Positions 43,397-53,220 of a stretch of DNA of 64,000 bases are shown in pieces. Numbering within the stretch: position 1 is the first letter of the stretch; each line of letters starts with the position of its first letter. A program made the position numbers and the translations under genes. This DNA is from an uncultured Bacilli bacterium. Its GTDB lineage: Bacteria > Bacillota_I > Bacilli_A > RF39 > UBA660. The DNA is taken from the NCBI GenBank assembly GCA_947632085.1, contig CANRNY010000015.1:1-64000 (forward strand), in the 5' to 3' direction. The notes under the pieces are model-generated. The model was given only the letters and a program-made list of their open reading frames with translations. It was not told the DNA's origin and ran no database searches.

Positions 43397-46336
43397 ATGT
43401 ATTTGAAGTGTATTAGAGCAAATGGGTTTAAGTCGTTTGCTGATAAAATAGAATTAGATATAAATAAAGGTATTACTGGAGTAGTAGGACCTAATGGTTC
43501 TGGAAAAAGTAATATAGTAGATGCTGTTAGATGGGTATTAGGAGAACAATCTGTTAAAGCTTTACGTGGTGATACATCAATGATTGATGTTATATTTGCA
43601 GGTTCTAAAACACGTAGTGGACAGACAAGAGCTAGTGTTAGCTTAATATTTGATAATAGTGATCACTATTTAAATAGTGAATTTAATGAAATAGAAATTA
43701 AAAGAGTTGTTTATAAGACTGGGGAAAATGAATACTATATAAATAATACAAAAGTAAGACTTAAAGATATTACGGATTTATTTTTAGATAGTGGTGCTGG
43801 TAAAGAATCATTTAATATTATTTCTCAAGGTTCTGTTGCTGATATTATCAATAATAAACCAGAAGATAGAAGAGTAATATTTGAAGAAGCAGCTGGAGTT
43901 TTAAAATATAAAAAACGTAAAGAAGAATCTTTTCGTAAATTAGATCGTACTAATGAGAATTTAGAGAGAGTTAATTTACTAATAGATGAACTTTTAATTA
44001 CGTTAGAACCTTTAAAAGAACAATCTGAGAAAGCAAGAAAATACTTAGAATATAAAGATGATTTAGAGAATATAGAAGTTGCATTAATAGCTAAAGATAT
44101 TGAAAAGATTAATGAAGAATATTTAACTGTTAAAGAAAGAGTAAAAAGATTAAATGAAGAAGTTGGTGATTTAGATTCTTCTAATAATACTGATTCTTCG
44201 AAAGTTGAAGAATTAAAATTACAATCTTTAAAGTTAGATAGTGAGATAGAAAATAAAACGAATAAAATAAATGAATTAGCTAGTGAGATTGCTCGCTTAC
44301 AAAGTGAAAAACAAATTACTTTAGAACGTCAGAAATACGAAGTTGATCATGATAAATTACAAGAAAATATCTTAACTTTGAAAGAAGAAGTTTTAAATTT
44401 AAATAATACAATAACTTCTTTAACTAGTGATTTAGATAATCTAAAGAAAGATTTAGAAGTTAAACAACTTAAGAATATGGAATTAGCGAAAAAGAGAGAA
44501 GAAGCTAAAAGTAAAAGAATTAGTTTAAGTAATGATATTAATAATAAAACACGTGAAATAATGGATTTAAATAATAAAATAGAGATATTACAAGATAATA
44601 TTAGTAATGATACTAAATTACCTTATAGTGTTAAAAATGTTATTAATAATATAAGACTTAGAGGAATTCATGGAGTATTAGGCAAATTACTTGAGGTACC
44701 AGAAAAATATGTTACGGCAATAGAAACTTCATTAGGAGCTAATAGTAATGTAATTGTTGTTGATGATGAAGAATGTGCAAAAGAAGCGATTAATTATTTA
44801 AAAGAAAATCGTTTAGGTCGAGCTACTTTTTTTCCAATATCAATAATTAAAGCACGTAATATAATGTTTGAAGATATTGAAAAGATTAAAGATATTGATG
44901 GTTATATTGGTACTGGTGAATCTTTAGTAAGATATGATGAAAAGTATCGTAGTATTGTTTTAAATCAATTAGGTAATGTAATTGTCGTAGATAATATAGA
45001 TACTTTAAATAAAGTAGGTAGAATATTAAATTATAAGTATAAAATTGTTTCTTTAGAAGGTGAGATTCAATATAGTGGTGGAGCTATTACTGGTGGTAAT
45101 ATTAAAACAAGTAATGGTTTATTAAATCAAAAATATGAACTTGATAATTTAAAGAAAGAATTAAGTAAGAAGAATGATAATTTAAAGAAATTAGAAGAAC
45201 AAGTAAAAGAAATTAATGAAGAAATAAATAATAATGCTTTACTTCTCGAAGAAAGTCAAAGAGAATTAATAAGATTAAAAGAAGAATATAATTTAAAGGA
45301 TAATCATTTAAATGAACTAAAAAATAGCTATGATAATAAGAATAATGAACTTAATGGTTCAGTTAATAAAAGTAATAATACTTTAGATAAAGAATTAGAA
45401 AATATTGTTAATAGATATTATCAAGCTGTGGGTGATAAAGATAATCTAGTAAAAGAAGTTAATAAGTTAAAGAGTGATAAAGCTTCATTAAATGAAGAGA
45501 TTAATGTCTTAGAAAAGACTTATCGTGAGATGAATAGTAAAATTACACAAAAACAAAATGAATTAAAAATTGAAGAAATTAAAATGGGTAAGATGGATGT
45601 TAAATTAGATAGTTTATTACTAAGTTTAAATGAAAATTATAATTTAACTTATGAAAAAGCTCATGAAAAATATACGTTAGATGTTGATTATGATACAGCT
45701 AAGATTACAGTTAGTAATTTAAAAGCGAAGATTAAGTCTTTAGGTGAGATTAATACTGGTAGTATTGCCGAATACGAAAGAATTAATGAACGTTATACTT
45801 TCTTAACTAATCAACGTAATGATTTAGAAGAATCAGTAAGTAGTTTACTTAAAGTTATTGAAGAAATGGATGAAATAATGATAAGTAAATTTGCCGAAAC
45901 TTTTGAAGCGATAAAAAATGAATTTAAACTTGTTTTTAAAAAGTTATTTAAGGGTGGAGAAGGTATCTTGGAATTAACTAATCCTAATGACATATTAAAT
46001 ACTGGAATTGAAATATCAGCAGTTCCACCAGGAAAAAAATTAAATTCAATAGGACTTTTATCAGGTGGAGAAAAGACACTAACTGCTATTGCATTACTTT
46101 TCTCAATTTTAAATGTTAAACCAGTTCCTTTTGTGATATTAGATGAAGTAGAGGCGGCGTTAGATGAAGTTAACGTTGAAGCTTTTGGTAATTATCTATT
46201 ATCTTGTAAAGAGAAAAGTCAATTTATAATAATTACACATAAAAAGAAAACAATGGAATTTGCTGATGCCTTATATGGGGTAACAATGCAAGAATCAGGT
46301 GTTTCAAAAATAGTTAGTGTAAAATTAGAAAATTAG
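43397..46336 (+). CDS. smc: Chromosome segregation protein SMC, short-armed
   Basis: 979 residues, about 200 shorter than Bacillus SMC (about 1186). N-terminal ATPase half with FKSFADKIEL and Walker A GPNGSGKSN (about 31-39), QGSVADIINNKPEDRR, coiled-coil arm (about 165-405), hinge (about 408-570, with GALLE-like RGIHGVLGKLLEVPEKY and SGGAITGG), returning arm (about 570-805), C-terminal half with LSGGEKTLTAIALLFS (about 886-901) and VILDEVEAALDE. Head and hinge look complete, so the missing length is in the arms. Works with ScpA/ScpB, not seen here. Confidence 0.95.
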   Translation: MYLKCIRANGFKSFADKIELDINKGITGVVGPNGSGKSNIVDAVRWVLGEQSVKALRGDTSMIDVIFAGSKTRSGQTRASVSLIFDNSDHYLNSEFNEIEIKRVVYKTGENEYYINNTKVRLKDITDLFLDSGAGKESFNIISQGSVADIINNKPEDRRVIFEEAAGVLKYKKRKEESFRKLDRTNENLERVNLLIDELLITLEPLKEQSEKARKYLEYKDDLENIEVALIAKDIEKINEEYLTVKERVKRLNEEVGDLDSSNNTDSSKVEELKLQSLKLDSEIENKTNKINELASEIARLQSEKQITLERQKYEVDHDKLQENILTLKEEVLNLNNTITSLTSDLDNLKKDLEVKQLKNMELAKKREEAKSKRISLSNDINNKTREIMDLNNKIEILQDNISNDTKLPYSVKNVINNIRLRGIHGVLGKLLEVPEKYVTAIETSLGANSNVIVVDDEECAKEAINYLKENRLGRATFFPISIIKARNIMFEDIEKIKDIDGYIGTGESLVRYDEKYRSIVLNQLGNVIVVDNIDTLNKVGRILNYKYKIVSLEGEIQYSGGAITGGNIKTSNGLLNQKYELDNLKKELSKKNDNLKKLEEQVKEINEEINNNALLLEESQRELIRLKEEYNLKDNHLNELKNSYDNKNNELNGSVNKSNNTLDKELENIVNRYYQAVGDKDNLVKEVNKLKSDKASLNEEINVLEKTYREMNSKITQKQNELKIEEIKMGKMDVKLDSLLLSLNENYNLTYEKAHEKYTLDVDYDTAKITVSNLKAKIKSLGEINTGSIAEYERINERYTFLTNQRNDLEESVSSLLKVIEEMDEIMISKFAETFEAIKNEFKLVFKKLFKGGEGILELTNPNDILNTGIEISAVPPGKKLNSIGLLSGGEKTLTAIALLFSILNVKPVPFVILDEVEAALDEVNVEAFGNYLLSCKEKSQFIIITHKKKTMEFADALYGVTMQESGVSKIVSVKLEN

Positions 46337-46359
46337 ATCCTTAAAGGGATCTTTTTTTT
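46335..46359 (+). terminator. Terminator overlapping the smc stop
   Basis: 8-bp stem AGATCCTT/AGGGATCT with one wobble and an AA-centred loop, T8 tail; TAG stop 46334-46336. Confidence 0.75.
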
Positions 46360-46410
46360 GGAGAATGGGCGATTAATATGATAAAATAAAAGAGATAATA
46401 TGGTGATAAT

Positions 46411-49400
46411 ATGGAACAAGAGTATGAAAAAACAATTCTTAATCTAACGGTTGAAGATTTAAGAAAATCACGTAATAACTTACGTTCTTCTTTTGGACGT
46501 AGACGTCGAAATCAAACACAAACTTATGATTATTCAATACCAGAAACTAATAGATCTGTAGTATATGGTATTCCTTTTCTTGAATTTGTTCAAATAGCAA
46601 CAAAATTAAAGAGATATGATTTATTAGCTTCAATAGCTCGTTTAGACGAAAATAACTTAATAGATAAAAGAAATTTAATTGATCATTTAACATTAGTTCC
46701 AAATGGTTATGCAACTGATTATGAAATAATTAGTTATCTACTTAACCAAGGTCGTTTTGATATGGCGCTTCAATGTTACTTAAATGAAGAAGATTGTCAT
46801 AGGTATGCTCTTGAATTTAAAAAAGTTGCTCCTCTAGTTTTAACGAGAATGATAGATGGAAATGTTAAACAAATATTTTACAATGATTTTATTTTTGAAG
46901 AAATGCTTAAAAGTAATAATCTTCAGTTATTAAATAACTTAATTGCCTATGGGATGGAGATTACTCCTGATTTTGAAAGAATTATCTTTGATTATAAAGA
47001 AAAATTATATGAATTTGTTAAAAATAATAAAGCACGTCTTTCTTATATAAGTTATTATCTTTTATTATCACCAACACTTTTTAATTATGTTAAAAGTTTA
47101 AATGATATAGAAACATTATGTAAATTTCATCCATCTTTATTAGGACAAGATTTTATTGATGCAAACGCTTTAGCAATAGTTAAAAGTGATACAGTATTTT
47201 TAAATTATATAAAAAGTAAAAAAGTTGAAGAAGCAATTTTTATAACTAAACGTTATGATTTAATTGAACAATCTTATGAGTATGATCAAGAAGTATTAAG
47301 AAAGTATGCTAAAACGGTTTTCGCAGATACGGAAAAAATGGATTTAAAAAAATATAGTGGTAATAAAAGTTTTTTAATATGCGCTTTGGAAAATGGTTAT
47401 TATGATTATTTAAATGATTTTGATAGATATTTATTTACTGATGATGTATGTGAAAAGTATTACGATATAATAATAAAGTATTGTAAAACTTTTAGTTATA
47501 GTCATAGTTCATATATGTTTTTTAGAATGTTTAAGGAGAATCCATATAATCCTATATTAGCTGATTTTTCAACTGAAGTTTATACAGATGATTTTTTAAA
47601 AGAGAATATTGATAAAATATTAGAAGTAATAGAAAAAAATAATATCTTTAGTAGTTCACATTATCTATTGAATGAATGTTTAAAAAGAAAATGTAGTAAA
47701 GATATTATTTTGAGTTTTCATAAGTCGGCAGTAGATGATGATATTATTAGAGATAATCTTTCCTATATAATGGAAATATTAAGACAATGTAAGGGTAAAT
47801 TTTATAAAATTTTTAATTGTTCAGATGCTTTTTTGACATCTGAAATAGTTTTAAAAAAAGTATTAGAAGAAGGCGATAAATGGCTTTTAAAAAGTTTTTA
47901 TGCTCCGGTTAGTGAAGAATTTGTTAAAGAAAACTTAACCCTTATAATGAATGCGATAACTGATAGATTACCAGGAGCATTTGATAAATCAAAAATCTTA
48001 TTTGATGAATATTTAAAACAAGGAAAATTTAATATTTTATTTAAATTTAATTTATCGTTTTTTACAGAAGAATTTATAAGAGATAATAAAGAAAAAATAA
48101 TGGAAAATATATTTGATTCTTTACCACCTGTTCTTTCTTTGTCACAAGTCTTATTTGATGAATATGTAAAACAGGGTAATTTTTCTATATTATCGCAATT
48201 TTCACCAGCATTTCTTTCTGAAGACTTTGTTAAAGAACATACAAAAGAAATAATGGATAGTATTACAGATCGAATGCCATATTTTTTTAATACTTCCCAA
48301 AGTTTGTTTAATGAATATTTAAAACAAGGTAATTTTAAAATGTTGTTATGGTTTGATTCGTCATTATTTACGGATGAAGTTGTAAGAGATAATTTAGAAA
48401 ATATTATGAATAATATAACAAGCTATCTACCTCTTGAATTTAGCAAGTTAGAAATATTATTTGATGCATATTTAAAACAAGGTAATTTTAAGATATTATT
48501 TCAATTTGATTCATCGTTTTTTACGGAAGAATTTATTAAAGATAATTTAGAAAAGATAAAAAATTATTTAACAACTTCAATACCTTATGTATTAAAAAAA
48601 TCACAAATATTATTTAATGAATATTTAAAAGATAATAATTCTAAGTTGTTATTTGAGTTTGATCCTTCATTTTTTAGTGAAGATTTTATCAAAGCAAATC
48701 TAGAAGCAATAAAAAATAATATTAAAACATTTTTACCTTATGCTTTGAAAGATTCTAAAGTTTTATTTAATGAATATTTAAAGGACAATAATTTCCCAAT
48801 ATTAATACAATTTAATGATACATTTTTCACTGAAGATTTTATTAAAACCAATTTAGAAATAATAAAAAGTAATATCAAAGATTCGTTACCTAAGCCATTT
48901 AAAAAATCACATGTCTTATTTAATGAATATTTAAGACAAAATAACTTTCCTATTTTATTTCAATTTGACGTTTTATTTTTTACCGAAAAATTTATTAGTG
49001 ATCATTTAGAAGAAATAAAGAAAAATATAAGTGATTCTTTACCTTATGGATTAAGTAAATCGAGTTTATTATTTAACGAATATTTAAAACAAGGTAATTT
49101 TAAGATATTATTTCAATTTGATTCTTCATTTTTTACCGAGGAATTTATTAAAGAAAAACTAGAAATAATAAAAAATAATATAGCAGATAAATTACCACGT
49201 GCTTTTTGTAATTCTATAATTTTATTTAATGAGTATTTAAAAGATGATAATTTTCCAATGCTATTACAATTTAATGATTCGTTTTTTACGGAAGATTTTA
49301 TTAAAGAAAATTTAGAGAAAATAAAGAATTATATAACTGATTCATTACCTAGGATTTTTATGAGATCACAAATATTATTCGATGAATATTTAAAGGAAGG

Positions 49401-51726
49401 TAAGTTTAATTTATTATTTCAGTTTTTGAAGATATTTTTTACTGATGAATTTATTACTAATAATTTAGATGATATCTTTAATAGTATTAACGATAAAGTG
49501 CCATATGTTCTTACTTTATCATCTGTATTTTTACAAGTTATAGTAGATAGAAAAAGAACTGATTTATTAACGCAGATGGACGAACAATTATTTACAATGG
49601 AAGTAATTAGAAAAAATTATAATTATTTTTCGACATTATTAAAACAAGATAGTAACGTTATGCTATTCTTTAGTTATCAAGAATTCTTTAAATTAGTAGC
49701 ATTAGAAAATAATGATAAAGAAACAATAGGTTGTATACCATTTGTAGAAAATATATTAAATAAACCTAATATGATAAAAACTTATAGTGAATTACTAGGA
49801 ATTACAGAAAAAGAACTATTAAATAAAATAGGTGATTTATTAAAAATAAATGATGAAGTATTAAATACCTTATGTCCTTTTATGTTGAGTCCGAAGATGA
49901 ATTGTTTATCATTTAAAAATATTGAAAAATTATCAATATATCCAGATATTCAAATTAAACTTAGTAATCTTTCACAAAAAGAATTAATGGTTTTAAATAA
50001 GATATTAAATTATTTAGATAATGATTTAACAGAATCATTTGATATTACAACAATTATCTATTATATAATTAATAATTGGAATTCACATAAGGATTTAATC
50101 ACGACGATTGATGTTAATAATTTAAAGCAAGAAGAGTTAGCTAATTTGATTTTTGTGTTACAAAGAAAAAATGATTTTTACAATATTAAGACCAAAGAAG
50201 ATTTAGAACCAAGTAATTTTGCTAAACTAACAGATAATGTCTTTAGAGAGATTGATGATAAAGTATTAAATGGTCAAATAGATATTGAAGAGTTAAGAAG
50301 AGCAGTTTTAGAAAAGAAATTTAGTATCGATATAGATGTAGCGACATTTATTAGAAAACGTTATTGCTCTTATATGGATGTTATAAATAATAGTAAGACA
50401 CTTAGTAGTCGAACTAAATTATTATTACAGAGTATTGATTATATATTAGCAATTGATAATATTGAGGAACTCTCTTTTGTCTATTTAACTTCAACAAGAT
50501 TACTAGATAATTATTATTCATTTATTGATTTAGAAGCCCAGATAAGGCGTGAATATGCTGAAAGTTATAGTAAATCTTTATATAAAGTTAAAGAAGAACA
50601 TTTGATGAAACAAGCTGATTTTGAAGATCCTAGCTTATATGATGTAGTTAGTGAAGTATCGTATAATAATCAAAAACCACAATTTTATGTTTTAGATGGA
50701 GACTTTAATTTACAAATACATGTATTAGGTGCTTATCGTCTTTGGGATAGACCAAGTAATTTTAAAGAAGACTGGGAAAGACCTAAAATAGCTTATCATG
50801 GAATATGTACTAGTTATATTGGTAATAATCAGATTGCTAATGCTAGACAGAGTCATCCAGCTTACGGATTTAGTGGATATGAAGCTGAAGCTTTAATAAG
50901 TATTCAAAATAGTGATATATTTTCTGATCGTTTAATCAATCAGTTTGCTTCTTCTATTTATCAACCTTGTATGTTTTTACCACCTAAAGAAATGATTGAT
51001 AAGACAAGACATACACATAATGAATTTGTATTAGAAAGACGTAATGGAAAAGGAAGAGATTCATTTAAGAGAATGCCTGATTATGTAGTTTATTTTGTCG
51101 ATGATATTAATAATAGTGAAAACTTTGATATGCAAAAAAATGCTTTATTTAGTGAGACAGTTCAAGCAGCAGTTGATAATGGTATACCAATTGTTATTGT
51201 TGATCGTTTAAAATATGCTAAAAGTGAAAAAAAGAAATATGAAGAATTACTAACAAAGTTTGAAAATGAACCAAAACCAGAAGATTTAGTCGATATATTA
51301 CTAATAATATGTAATAATATGGTTGGTTGTGCGAAGTATGATTCGCAACCAGATATGGAATATCATAAATACTTTAATGAAGGAGTTTTAACAACTGTAT
51401 TAGATAAAATAATTGAAATAATTATAAGACAACCAGAAGAAATTAAGGCTTCATTAATTACTGAACTATATAACTATAGTAATAATGAAGAATTAATAAA
51501 AGATGAAAACAAAACAAAAATATCTAATTTATATGATGGCTTAAATACTTTATATAAAACTACATTAGAAAATAGTAATGTTGTAAAAGAAGTATTAAAG
51601 TATTATAGTATGGCTAGTGAAGAAGTGAAAAAAGCGATTATAACTGATTTAAGAAATGGTTTATCGTATCAAATGGTTCAAGATAAAATTGCTAATAATG
51701 AATATAGAGGAATAGCTAAAATTTAG
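46411..51726 (+). CDS. Giant repeat protein with tandem 51-residue units and a conserved-looking C-terminal domain
   Basis: 1771 residues, not recognised, no signal peptide or membrane span. Residues 1-515: helical region with weaker repeats (TDDFLKENIDKILEVIEK). Residues 516-1025: ten tandem units of exactly 51 residues with consensus LFNEYLKQGNFKILFQF then SFFTEEFIKDNLEKI, about 153 bases each; an eleventh degenerate unit follows. These look like helical-repeat solenoid units. Residues about 1030-1420: helical. Residues about 1430-1620: a distinct domain with WERPKIAYHGICTSYIGNN, YGFSGYEAEALI, RHTHNEFVLERRNGKGRDSF and MPDYVVYFVDD, NGIPIVIVDRLKYAKSE, rich in His, Arg and Glu and perhaps enzymatic. 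GGTGAT precedes the ATG. Overall: a cytosolic solenoid carrying a possible catalytic head. Confidence 0.7.
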   Translation: MEQEYEKTILNLTVEDLRKSRNNLRSSFGRRRRNQTQTYDYSIPETNRSVVYGIPFLEFVQIATKLKRYDLLASIARLDENNLIDKRNLIDHLTLVPNGYATDYEIISYLLNQGRFDMALQCYLNEEDCHRYALEFKKVAPLVLTRMIDGNVKQIFYNDFIFEEMLKSNNLQLLNNLIAYGMEITPDFERIIFDYKEKLYEFVKNNKARLSYISYYLLLSPTLFNYVKSLNDIETLCKFHPSLLGQDFIDANALAIVKSDTVFLNYIKSKKVEEAIFITKRYDLIEQSYEYDQEVLRKYAKTVFADTEKMDLKKYSGNKSFLICALENGYYDYLNDFDRYLFTDDVCEKYYDIIIKYCKTFSYSHSSYMFFRMFKENPYNPILADFSTEVYTDDFLKENIDKILEVIEKNNIFSSSHYLLNECLKRKCSKDIILSFHKSAVDDDIIRDNLSYIMEILRQCKGKFYKIFNCSDAFLTSEIVLKKVLEEGDKWLLKSFYAPVSEEFVKENLTLIMNAITDRLPGAFDKSKILFDEYLKQGKFNILFKFNLSFFTEEFIRDNKEKIMENIFDSLPPVLSLSQVLFDEYVKQGNFSILSQFSPAFLSEDFVKEHTKEIMDSITDRMPYFFNTSQSLFNEYLKQGNFKMLLWFDSSLFTDEVVRDNLENIMNNITSYLPLEFSKLEILFDAYLKQGNFKILFQFDSSFFTEEFIKDNLEKIKNYLTTSIPYVLKKSQILFNEYLKDNNSKLLFEFDPSFFSEDFIKANLEAIKNNIKTFLPYALKDSKVLFNEYLKDNNFPILIQFNDTFFTEDFIKTNLEIIKSNIKDSLPKPFKKSHVLFNEYLRQNNFPILFQFDVLFFTEKFISDHLEEIKKNISDSLPYGLSKSSLLFNEYLKQGNFKILFQFDSSFFTEEFIKEKLEIIKNNIADKLPRAFCNSIILFNEYLKDDNFPMLLQFNDSFFTEDFIKENLEKIKNYITDSLPRIFMRSQILFDEYLKEGKFNLLFQFLKIFFTDEFITNNLDDIFNSINDKVPYVLTLSSVFLQVIVDRKRTDLLTQMDEQLFTMEVIRKNYNYFSTLLKQDSNVMLFFSYQEFFKLVALENNDKETIGCIPFVENILNKPNMIKTYSELLGITEKELLNKIGDLLKINDEVLNTLCPFMLSPKMNCLSFKNIEKLSIYPDIQIKLSNLSQKELMVLNKILNYLDNDLTESFDITTIIYYIINNWNSHKDLITTIDVNNLKQEELANLIFVLQRKNDFYNIKTKEDLEPSNFAKLTDNVFREIDDKVLNGQIDIEELRRAVLEKKFSIDIDVATFIRKRYCSYMDVINNSKTLSSRTKLLLQSIDYILAIDNIEELSFVYLTSTRLLDNYYSFIDLEAQIRREYAESYSKSLYKVKEEHLMKQADFEDPSLYDVVSEVSYNNQKPQFYVLDGDFNLQIHVLGAYRLWDRPSNFKEDWERPKIAYHGICTSYIGNNQIANARQSHPAYGFSGYEAEALISIQNSDIFSDRLINQFASSIYQPCMFLPPKEMIDKTRHTHNEFVLERRNGKGRDSFKRMPDYVVYFVDDINNSENFDMQKNALFSETVQAAVDNGIPIVIVDRLKYAKSEKKKYEELLTKFENEPKPEDLVDILLIICNNMVGCAKYDSQPDMEYHKYFNEGVLTTVLDKIIEIIIRQPEEIKASLITELYNYSNNEELIKDENKTKISNLYDGLNTLYKTTLENSNVVKEVLKYYSMASEEVKKAIITDLRNGLSYQMVQDKIANNEYRGIAKI
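47956..49485 (+). repeat. Ten tandem 153-bp coding repeats
   Basis: In-frame units of 51 codons. Units 4 and 8 share a run of more than 20 identical residues and almost identical DNA over about 70 bases (48472 on and 49081 on), implying recent copying or conversion; others differ more. Confidence 0.85.
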
Positions 51727-51736
51727 AGGTGTTATG

Positions 51737-51961
51737 ATGAAAGAATATAATATAAAAAATTTATCAGAAAAAGATAGAAAAGAAGTTTATAAAAAGATTG
51801 CGTTAGAAACAATGGTACAGAAAAAAGTATGGGATTCATCATCATCTTTAGATGAAGCAATTGAAGTATACTTAGAACTAAAAAATAAAATGAATAGTAG
51901 TGATAGTACTGATAATAAAAATCCTGATACTGATTCATTTGCACAAAAAAAGGTCCGTTAA
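51737..51961 (+). CDS. Small unknown protein after the giant repeat gene
   Basis: 74 residues, 10 bases after the giant gene's stop, AGAGGTG before the ATG at 51737 (an ATG at 51734 is closer to the site). A helical charged half (NLSEKDRKEVYKKIALETMV) and a Ser/Asp/Asn-rich tail. Probably cotranscribed with and related to the giant repeat protein. The stop lies in the terminator loop. Confidence 0.5.
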   Translation: MKEYNIKNLSEKDRKEVYKKIALETMVQKKVWDSSSSLDEAIEVYLELKNKMNSSDSTDNKNPDTDSFAQKKVR

Positions 51962-51972
51962 GGACTTTTTTT
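51945..51972 (+). terminator. Terminator with the stop codon in its loop
   Basis: A-rich arm ending GGTCC (one bulged G) pairs with GGAC-T7; the TAA stop spans 51959-51961 in the loop. Confidence 0.75.
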
Positions 51973-52057
51973 GTGGGAAAAATAAAGGAAAAAGATAAAT
52001 TAACTAGTATATATAAAGTAGAGAGGTAAATATCAGTTTTATGACATGAGTCGACAT

Positions 52058-52079
52058 TATCTTATAAATAATTAAGATA
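52058..52079 (+). promoter_or_regulatory. Leader hairpin before the SPOR gene
   Basis: 7-bp inverted repeat TATCTTA/TAAGATA with 8-base loop in a roughly 80-base leader, just upstream of the ribosome binding site. Could affect translation; no T-run follows. Confidence 0.3.
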
Positions 52080-52099
52080 TAGTAATGGTGGTGATAAAG

Positions 52100-52531
52100 A
52101 TGAAAAAGGTTTTAATTATTATATTAGGGGCGATATTAATTGGTGGGGGATTAGCATATATAGTATTTAATAAAATTGTTTTTAAAGAAGAAGATACTGT
52201 TAATACGAAAGTAGTTAATGCCTTTCAAATAGGAGTTTTTAGTAATTATGATAATGCGTTAAAGGTAGCTGATCGTAATAATGGAGTAGTGATTATGGAT
52301 GATGATTTATATCGTGTGTATGTAGCGATATTATCTGATAAAGAAGCAATTAAAAAAGTTAGTAGTTATTATGAGAAGATAGGTCTTAATTATTATTTAA
52401 AAGAGATAAATGTTAAGAAAGAATTTATTAAGGAGATTAAAGATGATGAAGAATTAATTAAGAGGAGTAGTAGTGATACTTATAGTACGATTAATTTAGA
52501 TGTTTTAAATAAGTATAAGGAGATGTTATGA
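52100..52531 (+). CDS. Membrane-anchored SPOR-like domain protein
   Basis: 143 residues. One N-terminal membrane span (about 3-24) and an outside domain with FQIGVFSNYDNALKVADRNN (about 47-66) and YRVYVAILSDKEAIKKVSSYYEK, matching the SPOR fold that binds denuded glycan strands at division sites. The ATG at 52100 follows GGTGGTGA by 6 bases. Its stop overlaps the radC start (ATGA), linking wall and repair genes on one transcript. Confidence 0.7.
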   Translation: MKKVLIIILGAILIGGGLAYIVFNKIVFKEEDTVNTKVVNAFQIGVFSNYDNALKVADRNNGVVIMDDDLYRVYVAILSDKEAIKKVSSYYEKIGLNYYLKEINVKKEFIKEIKDDEELIKRSSSDTYSTINLDVLNKYKEML

Positions 52532-53220
52532 GTTATTTAATCAAAGAATTACCAGATGAAGAAAGACCAAGAGAAAGATTTAAAAAATACGGAGTAAAAG
52601 CTTTAAGTAATGAAGAATTATTAAGTATTTTACTTAGAACAGGAACAGTTAATAAATCAGTTAAAGATGTAAGTACAGATATTTTAAAAGAAATTAAATT
52701 ACATGATTTAGATCATATTAATTATAATAGTTTAAAAAAGATAAAAGGAATTGGGGAAGTAAAAGCTATCACTTTATTAAGTGCCATTGAATTTGGAAGA
52801 AGAGTTTTAACTAAAGAAGATTTAGTAACCCAAATAAGAAGTAGTAAAGATGCTTATGACTTAGTAAAGGATGAATTAGAAAATGAATTACAAGAAAAGT
52901 TTTTAGCGATTTATTTAAATACGAGAAAGTATGTTGTAGAAAAGAAGATTATTTTTATTGGAACAGTTAATAATAGTAATGTAACAGCAAGAGATGTTTT
53001 TAGAGATGCAGTAAGATGTAATGCTTGTGCGATGATTATTGTTCATAATCATCCAGCAGGAAGTATAAGTCCTTCATTTGATGATGTTAAATTAACTAAT
53101 GAATTTATTAGATTAGGTAGATTACTCGGAATTCAAGTAATAGATCACTTGATTATTGGGAAGAATAATTATTATAGTTTCCGAGAAAGTGATGGTGATT
53201 TATTTGCAGAGGAAGAATAA
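52528..53220 (+). CDS. radC: RadC-family JAB1/MPN protein
   Basis: 230 residues. N-terminal helix-hairpin-helix-like part (LPDEERPRERFKKYGVKALS, IKGIGEVKAITLLSAIEFGR) and the JAB/MPN metal motif HNHPAGSISPSFDD (about 172-185). Named for DNA repair but its biochemical role is unresolved. Often sits before mreBCD in Firmicutes, as here. Confidence 0.93.
   Translation: MSYLIKELPDEERPRERFKKYGVKALSNEELLSILLRTGTVNKSVKDVSTDILKEIKLHDLDHINYNSLKKIKGIGEVKAITLLSAIEFGRRVLTKEDLVTQIRSSKDAYDLVKDELENELQEKFLAIYLNTRKYVVEKKIIFIGTVNNSNVTARDVFRDAVRCNACAMIIVHNHPAGSISPSFDDVKLTNEFIRLGRLLGIQVIDHLIIGKNNYYSFRESDGDLFAEEE

Noticed and set aside
47956-49638. Tandem 153-bp repeats considered as a CRISPR or minisatellite
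   Set aside because: Perfectly in frame, no spacers, and protein-level conservation; it is a coding repeat.
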